From positions 1 to 40,399 of the forward strand of contig NZ_FXTO01000029.1 of assembly GCF_900182725.1 (NCBI RefSeq): DNA of 40,399 bases. The letters are read 5' to 3'. This DNA comes from Thalassovita litoralis. GTDB taxonomy: Bacteria > Pseudomonadota > Alphaproteobacteria > Rhodobacterales > Rhodobacteraceae. The notes beneath the pieces were generated by a model, which was not told the DNA's origin, searched no databases, and saw only the letters and a list, made by a program, of their open reading frames with translations. Shown here piece by piece: positions 28,944 through 36,106 of the stretch (its first letter is position 1; every line of letters begins with the position of its first letter). The position numbers were made by a program, and so were the translations under genes.

Positions 28944-30413
28944 ATGACCACACCCGTTTCCATCCAGTTCACCGAAACCGATCTGGATCAGATCGCCACC
29001 GCCGAAGGCCGGGTGGCCGTTGTGATCGGAGCCGAAGGCCGGATGAACCCCGCCGCTGCCCGGATCAACAAACTCAGCAAGGGTGCACTGAAGCGGTATG
29101 TGGAATCCGATGCGTTTGAAAAGCTGAAGCCGGGTGACGTGGCGATGCTGGGCTGGCCTGTCGGGTTGGCTGCCGAGGGGCTGTGCGTGGCGAAACTGGG
29201 CCATCGGGCCGACGTGGAAACCGTGCGCAAGGCTGGCGCCGCGCTGGCCCGTGCCAAAGGCACCGGGAAATTGCTGGTTCTGGCCGGAAATCTGCAACGC
29301 GTAGAAGAGCTTGCACTGGGCGTTGCCCTACGGGCCTATGCGTTCAGCGCCCGCAAAAGCAAACCTGCGGATACACAGGACCCCGTGACTGTGATGTGTT
29401 CGGGGGCCGAAGCGATGACCGCCAAGGCCGCGCCGCTGCTGGCCGCTGCCGAAGGTGTGTTTTTCACCCGCGATTTGGTTTCGGAACCTGCCAATTTCCT
29501 GACCACCACGGAATTTGCCCTGCGGCTTGAAGCGCTGCGCGATCTGGGGGTGCAGGTCGAAGTGCTGGAAGAAGACAAACTGGCCGAACTGGGCATGGGC
29601 AGCCTGCTTTGCGTGGGCCAAGGCAGCGCCAGCCCGTCCAAGGTGGTTGTGATGCAATGGCAGGGGGGCGCGGCAGACGCGGCCCCGCTGGCGTTGGTCG
29701 GCAAGGGCGTGGTGTTCGACACCGGCGGGATTTCGCTGAAACCGGCGGGTGGTATGGAAGATATGACCATGGATATGGGCGGCGCTGGCGTCGTGGCGGG
29801 CGTGATGAAAACGCTGGCCCTGCGCAAGGCCAAGGCCAATGTCGTCGGTCTGGTCGGGCTGGTGGAAAATATGCCTTCGGGCACGGCCACCCGTCCGGGC
29901 GATGTTGTTACCTCGATGAAGGGGGACACGATCGAAGTCATCAATACCGACGCCGAGGGCCGCTTGGTGCTGGCCGATGTGCTGTGGTATGCGCAGGAAC
30001 GGTTCAACCCGGCGGGCATGATTAACCTTGCCACCCTGACCGGGGCCATCATCGTGGGGCTGGGCCATGAAAATGCAGGGGTGTTTTCCAACAACGACAC
30101 GATCTGTAACGCCTTCCTGAAAGCCGCTGCCGCCGAGGGCGAAGGCGCATGGCGGATGCCGCTGGGGCGGGCCTATGACGATATGATCAAGTCGCAGATC
30201 GCGGATATTAAAAACTCGGGCGGGCGTCCTGCCGGGTCGATCACTGCGGCGCAATTCCTGAAACGGTTCGTCAAGGATGAAACCCCGTGGATTCATCTGG
30301 ACATTGCTGGGGTCGCCAGCGTCAAAGCGGAAACCAAATACGCCCCCAAGGGCGCGACCGGCTGGGGCGTTCTGGCGCTGAACCGTCTGGTGGCGGATAG
30401 CTACGAAAGCTGA
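28944..30413 (+). CDS. pepA: Leucyl aminopeptidase (cytosol aminopeptidase, M17)
   Basis: A 489-residue two-zinc exopeptidase releasing N-terminal residues from peptides; E. coli PepA also binds DNA in Xer recombination. The catalytic domain carries VGKGVVFDTGGISLKPAGGM (metal Lys and Asp, about residues 252-271), DMGGAGVVAG and the M17 signature NTDAEGRLVLAD (about 334-345) with LATLTGAIIVGLG after it. AAGGAGG lies 6 bases before the ATG at 28944. The divergent lptFG / pepA-holC arrangement is seen widely in proteobacteria. Confidence 0.97.
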   Translation: MTTPVSIQFTETDLDQIATAEGRVAVVIGAEGRMNPAAARINKLSKGALKRYVESDAFEKLKPGDVAMLGWPVGLAAEGLCVAKLGHRADVETVRKAGAALARAKGTGKLLVLAGNLQRVEELALGVALRAYAFSARKSKPADTQDPVTVMCSGAEAMTAKAAPLLAAAEGVFFTRDLVSEPANFLTTTEFALRLEALRDLGVQVEVLEEDKLAELGMGSLLCVGQGSASPSKVVVMQWQGGAADAAPLALVGKGVVFDTGGISLKPAGGMEDMTMDMGGAGVVAGVMKTLALRKAKANVVGLVGLVENMPSGTATRPGDVVTSMKGDTIEVINTDAEGRLVLADVLWYAQERFNPAGMINLATLTGAIIVGLGHENAGVFSNNDTICNAFLKAAAAEGEGAWRMPLGRAYDDMIKSQIADIKNSGGRPAGSITAAQFLKRFVKDETPWIHLDIAGVASVKAETKYAPKGATGWGVLALNRLVADSYES

Positions 30414-30417
30414 TCGC

Positions 30418-30873
30418 ATGGGGGCCGCGTTCTTTTACCACCTGACACATCGGCGTCTGGAAGATGCCTTGCCGGCCCTGTTGGGGCTGTCGCTGAAAGC
30501 GGGGTGGAAGGTGGCGGTGCGCGGCCCGGATCGGGGGCGGCTGGACTGGCTGGATCAAAAGCTGTGGCTTGGCCCGGATGATGGGTTCTTGCCGCACGGT
30601 CTGGCCGGTGGCCCGCATGATGCGCTGCAACCCATCCTGCTGACCACTGCCGCCGCCGCCAATGACCCCCAATGCCTGATGAGCGTGGACGGCGCACAGG
30701 TTTCCCCGCAAGAGGTGCAGGCGATGGAACGCGTCTGCATCCTGTTCGATGGTGGCGACCCGGACGCCGTGCAACAGGCGCGGGTGCAGTGGAAAACCCT
30801 GACGGATGCGGGATGTTCGGCACAATACTGGTCCGAAGAAACCGGGCGCTGGGAAAAAAAGGCCGAAAAATAA
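30418..30873 (+). CDS. holC: DNA polymerase III chi subunit
   Basis: A 151-residue clamp-loader accessory protein that links polymerase III to single-strand-binding protein. The family start FFYHLTHRRLEDALPALLGL and the KAGWKVAVR strand, followed by LW.GPDDGFLPHGLAGG (about 50-66) and CILFDGGDPDAVQQAR..WK (about 104-124), match chi. It starts 4 bp after the pepA stop, the usual pepA-holC pairing, so it is probably translated from the same mRNA. Confidence 0.94.
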   Translation: MGAAFFYHLTHRRLEDALPALLGLSLKAGWKVAVRGPDRGRLDWLDQKLWLGPDDGFLPHGLAGGPHDALQPILLTTAAAANDPQCLMSVDGAQVSPQEVQAMERVCILFDGGDPDAVQQARVQWKTLTDAGCSAQYWSEETGRWEKKAEK

Positions 30874-30890
30874 CATTTTGCAGGCTGTGA

Positions 30891-31469
30891 CTAACGCGTC
30901 AGCACCAAGGCGCGGGGTGTCATTTCGATCTTGGAAAACCGTTGAAGATAGGACATGCCCATCAGCGATGTGTCCATTTGGCCGCCATTGACCCACGCCC
31001 GCACGTTATGATCGTCAATCGGCCCGACGCTGACCTGTTTCAGCCGCACAGGAGCGGTTTTCACGGTGCCGTTGGCTGTCATCGCTTCCCCGACAAAGGC
31101 CAGATTGCGGGTGTCGATCCCGGCGGCCTTGGCGTCATCGCTGCTGATCACAATATCCGTGGCCCCGGTATCCACGACAAATCGGATCGGCGTGCCGTTT
31201 ACCTGCGCGGTCAGGTAAAAATGTCCGTTGGGCGCGCGCGGCAGTTCGATTTTCCCATTTCCATGAACGGCTTGCATGGGGCGGACGGTGCTGCGAATGT
31301 CATCCCACAGCCCCACGGCGGCAATCAGACCGATGAACAGAAACACCCAGACCAAGGCCTGTTGCAGCGTTTTGTTCAGGGTTTGACGGTTTTGCGCCAG
31401 AAACCACACTACCACGGCAATCAGCAGCAAAACCAAATAGGCGCCGCGCCCGATGTCCCAACTGCTCAT
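30891..31469 (-). CDS. Retropepsin-like aspartic protease (TIGR02281 family)
   Basis: A 192-residue membrane-anchored protein. Two N-terminal hydrophobic segments (about residues 8-24 and 36-54) precede a periplasmic clan AA protease domain. The catalytic triplet lies in RFVVDTGATDIVIS (about residues 93-106), and a later LMGMSYLQRFSKIEM corresponds to the conserved C-terminal 'LLGMSFL..F' strand. It probably acts as a dimer, as in retropepsins, since only one catalytic Asp motif is present. The substrate is unknown. It is convergent with holC with 17 bp between stops. Confidence 0.9.
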   Translation of the reverse strand: MSSWDIGRGAYLVLLLIAVVVWFLAQNRQTLNKTLQQALVWVFLFIGLIAAVGLWDDIRSTVRPMQAVHGNGKIELPRAPNGHFYLTAQVNGTPIRFVVDTGATDIVISSDDAKAAGIDTRNLAFVGEAMTANGTVKTAPVRLKQVSVGPIDDHNVRAWVNGGQMDTSLMGMSYLQRFSKIEMTPRALVLTR

Positions 31470-31519
31470 GCCCGATGATCCCTTGGCGATTATCTTTGTT
31501 CAGATATAGGGGGGCGTCC

Positions 31520-32140
31520 TTAATTCGCCAGACCGAAGGCCCGCAAACCGTCCAGCACGAATTGCACCGCCAGCGCCGACAGCAGCATCCCCAGCAGCCG
31601 AGTCACCACGTTGATTCCGGTTTTCCCAAGCGCGCGTTCCATCCAGCCCGCCGTCATGAACAGCAGAAACGCGATCAGCAGCACCGCAATCATGACACCC
31701 AGAACCATGCCCAGCCCCAGCAATCCGGGTTGTTGTCCGGCCAGCAGGATCATCGTGGCAATTGCGCCCGGCCCGGCAATCAGCGGAATGCCCAGCGGAA
31801 AAACCGACGGGTCGTCATGGTGTTCGTCTTCTTCGGCCTGATCCTCGCGCCGTTTGCTGCGGCGCTGAAACAGCATGTCCAGCGCGGTCAGGAACAGCAA
31901 TAACCCGCCTGCAATACGAAAGGCGGGCATGGAAATCCCGACGAAACCCAGAACGGCCTCGCCGAACAGGGTGAACAGGCTTAGCACGAAAAACGCCACA
32001 GCTACGGCGCGTAAGGCAATGATCCTGCGCCGTTTTGAGGACATGCCCTGTGTCAGTGCCACGAACAGCGGCGTCAGGCCGATCGGGTCGATGATCACAA
32101 AAAGCGTCACAAACCCGGTGATCAAAAAGGCAGTATCCAT
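31520..32140 (-). CDS. MarC-family integral membrane protein
   Basis: A 206-residue protein with six hydrophobic segments. The MarC hallmarks are LFVIIDPIGLTPLFVALT near the N-terminus and PLGIPLIAGPGAIATMILLA in the middle, split by a charged cytoplasmic loop (SKRREDQAEEDEHHDD, about 95-110). MarC proteins were once linked to multidrug resistance, but that role is not supported; some relatives transport neutral amino acids. The 63 bp before its start separate it from the ABC-F gene on the same strand. Confidence 0.92.
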   Translation of the reverse strand: MDTAFLITGFVTLFVIIDPIGLTPLFVALTQGMSSKRRRIIALRAVAVAFFVLSLFTLFGEAVLGFVGISMPAFRIAGGLLLFLTALDMLFQRRSKRREDQAEEDEHHDDPSVFPLGIPLIAGPGAIATMILLAGQQPGLLGLGMVLGVMIAVLLIAFLLFMTAGWMERALGKTGINVVTRLLGMLLSALAVQFVLDGLRAFGLAN

Positions 32141-32203
32141 GATAAATCCCAGTGCTTTTTCGCAACCTAGCGTGCGGGCACCTGTAACGCAAAGGGCGCG
32201 TTT

Positions 32204-34057
32204 TTACGGGTTTTCCGCCGCTTCCAGTTTTTCCAGCGCGTCCATCCACAGGGATTCAGCCCGCGCCATCGCCTCTTGCAATTCGGCATATTTCTTTTGC
32301 AGCGCGACCGCCTGATCTTTTTTTGTGGTGAACAGGTCGGGATCGTTCAGGCGTTCTTGCAGCTTTTCTTCCATTTCAGAAAGCTTTTCGACCCGTTCTT
32401 CGCATTTGCGCACCTCCGCCCGCAGCGCAAGGATTTGATCCCGGCTGGCGCGTTTCGGGGCGGCGGGGGCGGTTTCGGTTACGGGTTTGGCTGGGGCGTC
32501 CGATTGCAACAACAGCTTGCGATAGGCGTCCAGATCATCCTCGAATGGGGTCACGGCCCCGTCTTTGACCAGCCACAACCGATCCGCTACCATCGACAGC
32601 AAATGCATATCGTGGCTGACTAGGATCACCGCGCCGGAATAGGCATTCAGCGCCTCCATCAGCGCTTCGCGGCTTTCAATGTCCAAGTGGTTGGTCGGTT
32701 CGTCCAAGATCAGCAGATGCGGGGCGGGCAGGGTGGCCAGCAACAGCGACAGCCGCGCCTTTTGCCCGCCGGATAGGCGACCCACCTCGGTTTCGGCCTG
32801 TTCGGCCATCAACCCGAACCCGGCCAACCGCGCCCGCAATTTCGAGGGATGCTGATCCGGCAATTCCCGTTGTAGATGTTGCAGCGGTGTTTCGTCAATC
32901 CGCAGTTCATCCACCTGATGCTGGGCAAAGAACCCGATCCGCAGCTTCGAGGACCGGCTGATCCGTCCCTCCATCGCGGGCAGACGATCCGACAGCAGTT
33001 TGGCCAGCGTGGATTTCCCCTGACCGTTTTTGCCCAGCAGGGCAATCCGGTCGTCCTGATCAATCCGCAGGTTCAGCCGTTTCAGGATCGCGGTGCCGTC
33101 ATAGCCCACTGCGACGCCTTCGGTGGCAATGATCGGTGGGGACAGGGCTTCAGGTTCGGGAAAGCTGAACACTGTCCGCGCCGCATCTTCGGGGGCGCGG
33201 ATGACTTCCATCTTTTCCAGCATCTTGACGCGTGATTGCGCCTGTTTGGCCTTGGTCGCCTTGGCCTTGAACCGATCCACGAAAGATTGCAGATGGGCGC
33301 GGCGCGCTTCTTGTTTCTTGGCTTGTGCGGCCTGAATGGCGCGTTGTTCGGCCCGCTGGCGCACGAATTGATCATAGGGACCGCTGTAATAGGTCAGTTT
33401 GCGGTTTTCCAAATGCAGGATCGCCCCCACGGCCCGGTTCAGCAGGTCGCGGTCGTGGCTGATGATGATCACCGTATGCGGATATTTCGACAGGTAATTT
33501 TCCAGCCACAACGCGCCTTCCAGATCCAGATAGTTGGTCGGTTCGTCCAGCAGCAAATAATCGGGTTGCGAAAACAGCACCGCCGCCAGTGCCACCCGCA
33601 TCCGCCAGCCGCCCGAAAAGGCGCTGCATGGCATCAATTGTTCTTCGGCATCGAACCCCAACCCCCGCAGGATCGAGGAGGCCCGCGCCTCGGCGCTCCA
33701 TGCGTCGATGTCGGCCAGTCGGGTCTGAATTTCCGCAATCCGTGCCGCATCGGTGGCGGTTTCGGATTCCGCCATCAGCGCCGCGCGTTCGGTATCGGCG
33801 GCCAGCACGGTATCCAGCAGCGATACCTCGTTTCCCGGCACCTCTTGGGCGACGCCGCCAATCCGTGCCCGTGCGGGCAATTGGATGGACCCGGAATCCA
33901 GATGCAGATCACCCCGGATCAGCTTGAACAAGGTGGTCTTTCCGGCCCCGTTGCGCCCGATCAGGCCAACCTTGTGGCCGGTGGGAATGGTGGCGCTGGC
34001 CCCGTCGAAAATGGGGCGGCCTTCGATGGAATAAGAAAGGTCGTCGATCCTGAGCAT
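32204..34057 (-). CDS. ABC-F family ATPase (Uup/YheS-like)
   Basis: A 617-residue soluble tandem ATPase without membrane segments. Domain 1 has Walker A GRNGAGKTTLF (about residues 34-44), signature FSGGWRMRVALA and Walker B LLLDEPTNYLD. Domain 2 has GKNGQGKSTLAKLL, LSGGQKARLSLLLA and LLILDEPTNHLD. A charged linker (about 235-290, KKQEARRAHLQSFVDRFKAK) joins them, and a C-terminal coiled coil (about 540-615) resembles the DNA- or ribosome-contacting tail of Uup/YheS. ABC-F proteins act on stalled ribosomes. I chose ATG 34057 (MLRIDDLSYSI), the family start; an in-frame extension to 34087 is not conserved. Confidence 0.94.
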   Translation of the reverse strand: MLRIDDLSYSIEGRPIFDGASATIPTGHKVGLIGRNGAGKTTLFKLIRGDLHLDSGSIQLPARARIGGVAQEVPGNEVSLLDTVLAADTERAALMAESETATDAARIAEIQTRLADIDAWSAEARASSILRGLGFDAEEQLMPCSAFSGGWRMRVALAAVLFSQPDYLLLDEPTNYLDLEGALWLENYLSKYPHTVIIISHDRDLLNRAVGAILHLENRKLTYYSGPYDQFVRQRAEQRAIQAAQAKKQEARRAHLQSFVDRFKAKATKAKQAQSRVKMLEKMEVIRAPEDAARTVFSFPEPEALSPPIIATEGVAVGYDGTAILKRLNLRIDQDDRIALLGKNGQGKSTLAKLLSDRLPAMEGRISRSSKLRIGFFAQHQVDELRIDETPLQHLQRELPDQHPSKLRARLAGFGLMAEQAETEVGRLSGGQKARLSLLLATLPAPHLLILDEPTNHLDIESREALMEALNAYSGAVILVSHDMHLLSMVADRLWLVKDGAVTPFEDDLDAYRKLLLQSDAPAKPVTETAPAAPKRASRDQILALRAEVRKCEERVEKLSEMEEKLQERLNDPDLFTTKKDQAVALQKKYAELQEAMARAESLWMDALEKLEAAENP

Positions 34058-34088
34058 TCCCGTGCTGTGGACCAGCGCCAAGGCCAAG

Positions 34089-34373
34089 TCAATCGGGGAT
34101 CGGCGTTTTCAGAAGCGTATGGATTTTTGATGCGTCATAGCTCAGGAAATCCACCATCGGCTGATCGCCTTCGTCCTGAAAGACAAAGATATGAAAGGCA
34201 TCCATATACAATGTCGCCCGGCAAAACCGATCCGGCGCGGCCAGTTCGGGCGGGCATTCGGCAATATCGGTGTGGGGAATGGCCGCTTCGAACAGATCAT
34301 ATGTCAGCGGCAGCGGATCATCCGCCAGCACGGGGCTGGCAAGCAGGGATAGCAAGACAAACAGGCGTTTCAA
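34089..34373 (-). CDS. Small secreted protein of unknown function, behind an iron box
   Basis: A 94-residue protein I do not recognise. From a TTG start at 34373 (AAAGGA 8 bases upstream) it begins with a clean signal peptide, KRLFVLLSLLASPVLA, cut before DD at about residue 18. The mature part is about 77 residues with two Cys (40 and 51) that could form a disulfide, an aromatic stretch FHIFVFQDEGD and an Ile/Pro-rich end. The signal peptide itself supports the TTG start; a longer reading frame runs through the operator and is unlikely. A palindrome sharing 15 bases with that of the iron-binding-protein gene lies 35-58 bp upstream. A role in iron-limited cells is inference. Confidence 0.75.
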   Translation of the reverse strand: MKRLFVLLSLLASPVLADDPLPLTYDLFEAAIPHTDIAECPPELAAPDRFCRATLYMDAFHIFVFQDEGDQPMVDFLSYDASKIHTLLKTPIPD

Positions 34374-34407
34374 GGGCGCAGTCCTTTGACAGGCGGGTAA
34401 GGTGTGG

Positions 34408-34431
34408 TTAATCTGACTAAAATAATCAGAA
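34408..34431 (-). promoter_or_regulatory. Iron-Rhodo-box-like palindrome upstream of the small secreted-protein gene
   Basis: TCTGACT-AAAAT-AATCAGA (34412-34430) is a near-perfect dyad. TTAATCTGACTAAAA (34408-34422) is identical to the box at 14854-14868 in front of the ferric-binding-protein gene. It lies between the small-protein gene (minus) and ndk (plus); it is much closer to the former start (35 bp) than to the ndk start (115 bp). Confidence 0.7.
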
Positions 34432-34545
34432 TAACAATGCGGCAGTTTGACAAGCCCCCCGCGCATTTGCCAAAGCCCCTTTATCCCTGTCCGGTCCCGT
34501 GTTAGAGGCGGCGCAGATATTCAACATGTGAACAGGAGTGAGCCA

Positions 34546-34968
34546 ATGGCCATTCAGCGTACCTTCTCGATCATCAAACCCGATGCCACCGCGCGTAACC
34601 TGACCGGCGCCATCAACGCCAAGCTGGAAGCCGCTGGCCTGCGTATCATCGCGCAAAAGCGTATCCACCTGACCAAAGCTCAGGCTGGCGTTTTCTACGC
34701 GGTCCACGCCGAACGCCCCTTCTATGATGAACTGTGCGAATTCATGGCATCGGCCCCGATCGTTGTGCAGGTTCTGGAAGGCGAAGACGCCATCGCGAAA
34801 AACCGCGAAGTGATGGGCGCAACCAACCCCGCCGAAGCCGCCGAAGGCACCATCCGCAAGGAATTCGCCCTGTCGATCGGTGAAAACTCGGTCCACGGTT
34901 CGGACGCGGCAGAAACCGCAGCGGTGGAAATCGCGTACTTCTTCGCAGGTCTGGAACTGGTCGGCTAA
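34546..34968 (+). CDS. ndk: Nucleoside diphosphate kinase
   Basis: A 140-residue enzyme that passes the gamma-phosphate of ATP to NDPs through a phosphohistidine. The start [17 protein letters not shown] (nucleotide site Lys), the [10 protein letters not shown] region and the active-site His in [13 protein letters not shown] (about residue 117) are all canonical. AGGAG lies 8 bases before the ATG at 34546; the longer frame from 34447 would cover the iron box and is rejected. It is monocistronic with a strong terminator, and codon use looks optimised, in line with high expression. Confidence 0.98.
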   Translation: MAIQRTFSIIKPDATARNLTGAINAKLEAAGLRIIAQKRIHLTKAQAGVFYAVHAERPFYDELCEFMASAPIVVQVLEGEDAIAKNREVMGATNPAEAAEGTIRKEFALSIGENSVHGSDAAETAAVEIAYFFAGLELVG

Positions 34969-34994
34969 GCCACCTGTTCTGAACTGACTACGGG

Positions 34995-35026
34995 AAAGCC
35001 CGGACCGGATCGGTCCGGGCTTTTCT
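34995..35026 (+). terminator. Intrinsic terminator of ndk
   Basis: A perfect 12-bp stem (AAAGCCCGGACC at 34995-35006 with GGTCCGGGCTTT at 35012-35023), loop of 5, followed by TTTT-rich sequence. It begins 26 bases after the ndk stop. Confidence 0.93.
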
Positions 35027-35089
35027 GTTGATGGGCTGGTGGACTCTGTCACCGATAATGGCATTGCCGGGCCGATCCCGAAATGGGCA

Positions 35090-35149
35090 GGGGGCTTTGC
35101 CCCCTCGGGCTACGCCCGTACCCCCAGAGTATTTGAGATCAGAAAGAAG
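35090..35149 (+). repeat. Composite intergenic repeat, copy E (two hairpins plus AT-core)
   Basis: GGGGGC-TTT-GCCCCC hairpin (35090-35104), CGGGC-TAC-GCCCG hairpin (35106-35118), a C-tract, then AGAGTATTTGAGATCAGAAA with GAAG (35126-35149). The order of parts equals that of copy C on the minus strand at 13658-13717. It lies in the 283-bp gap between ndk and ridA, in which I see no gene. Confidence 0.7.
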
Positions 35150-35309
35150 CCGTTCCGGGAACGTGATGAGCCGTCAGAATACGGGGCGGGCTGGGGCGGG
35201 CTGAGGGGCCAAACGCTGAATTCCCCTTTACAGGGGTGGGGTTGGAGCCTAGATGCCTGCTACCCTGAAAGGGGCGTTTGGACCCTTAGTATACAGAAGG
35301 AAAAGCATC

Positions 35310-35654
35310 ATGATCACCCGTATCGGCGTTGGCGCGCGCATGTCGCAGGCTGTGGTTCACAATGGCACCGTCTATCTGGCGGGGCAGGTTGGCGAAGGCG
35401 CGACCGTTGCGGAGCAGACCCGCGATTGTCTGGCGCAGGTGGATGCGTTGCTGGCGCAGGCCGGTTCGTCCAAAGAGGCAATTTTGTCGACAACGATCTG
35501 GCTGGCTGACATGGCGGATTTTGCCGATATGAACAGCGTTTGGGATGAGTGGGTCCCCGCAGGTCACACCCCCGCCCGCGCCACCGGCGAGGCAAAACTG
35601 GCAGCCCCCAAGTACAAGGTGGAAATCATCGTGGTTGCGGCGGTTACGGCCTGA
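35310..35654 (+). CDS. RidA-family (YjgF/YER057c/UK114) protein
   Basis: A 114-residue trimeric chorismate-mutase-like fold protein. RidA members hydrolyse reactive enamine/imine intermediates from PLP enzymes. Visible family features are NGTVYLAGQVGEG (about residues 18-30), QTRDCLAQVDALLAQAGSSK (about 37-56), TTIWLADMADF and the C-terminal PARATGEAKLAAPKYKVEII, whose Arg occupies the place of the substrate-carboxylate-binding Arg. Start ATG 35310 has AGAAGGA upstream; an in-frame extension from 35253 lacks support. It looks monocistronic. Which Rid subfamily it belongs to, and so whether it has deaminase activity, is open. Confidence 0.9.
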   Translation: MITRIGVGARMSQAVVHNGTVYLAGQVGEGATVAEQTRDCLAQVDALLAQAGSSKEAILSTTIWLADMADFADMNSVWDEWVPAGHTPARATGEAKLAAPKYKVEIIVVAAVTA

Positions 35655-35784
35655 TTTTAGCCGGGTTTCGGTCACGCCCTCTTCCTCCGGTTGCCCGGAT
35701 TGCGAGGTAAGGTGAAGCTCTGACCAGTATGGCCCGTCCCGATGCGGGGCGGGGAGTGAGTGACCAACAAAAGGAAACGCAGCA

Positions 35785-35904
35785 ATGGCACAGCAGCAAG
35801 ATCCGGCGCAGAAGCCGCAGCAACAACAGAGCGCAGCCCCGCAACCGGCGCCGGTTGCGGGACAGCAAGGGCAGGCGATTTTTACGGATTACGCCAGCAT
35901 TTGA
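35785..35904 (+). CDS. Putative 39-residue Gln/Pro/Ala-rich small protein
   Basis: ATG 35785 with AAGGAAA about 9 bases upstream opens 39 codons ending TGA at 35904. The peptide begins MAQQQDPAQKPQQQQ, is almost only Q, P and A for 30 residues, and then ends in a different, more hydrophobic piece (AIFTDYASI). I know no matching family. The good ribosome site and the isolated intergenic place favour a real gene; the low complexity and short length argue for caution. An alternative is that it is the remaining 5' part of a longer decayed gene. A weak hairpin follows at 35922-35955. Confidence 0.45.
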   Translation: MAQQQDPAQKPQQQQSAAPQPAPVAGQQGQAIFTDYASI

Positions 35905-35982
35905 CGTCTGTGACGCTTTCATCGCCCCGGCTGTGGTTCGCTGGGTCGGGGCGGTCCTTTGAAAACGGAAAGAAGCGGATGG

Positions 35983-36005
35983 TTTCTTTCTGATCAAAAA
36001 TACTC
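35983..36005 (-). repeat. Intergenic GAGTATTT...AGAAAGAAA repeat, copy F
   Basis: On the minus strand it reads GAGTATTTTTGATCAGAAAG with AAA. It is the closest match to copies D and E. A GGAAAGAAG half-motif on the plus strand just beside it (35968-35975) faces it in inverted orientation. It lies 102 bases beyond the stop of the fatty-acyl-CoA ligase gene. Confidence 0.65.
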
Positions 36006-36106
36006 TGTACGCGGATGCAGCAGGCGCGCGGTTTTGGGAACGAACGCAGTCTGGCCACAAATCGCACCGGCAAAGCTGGGCCTTGCCGATGCGGATTTTA
36101 TCAGGT

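Noticed and set aside
32204-34373. ABC-F gene plus small secreted-protein gene as an antibiotic-resistance or lantibiotic-type locus
   Set aside because: The ABC-F protein is of the housekeeping Uup/YheS kind with a C-terminal coiled coil, and the small protein is controlled by an iron-type box with its own start; no modification or export genes are near.
35039-35309. Plus-strand ORF between ndk and ridA
   Set aside because: It runs through the two hairpins of the repeat element and into ridA in another frame; no protein-like segment is seen.
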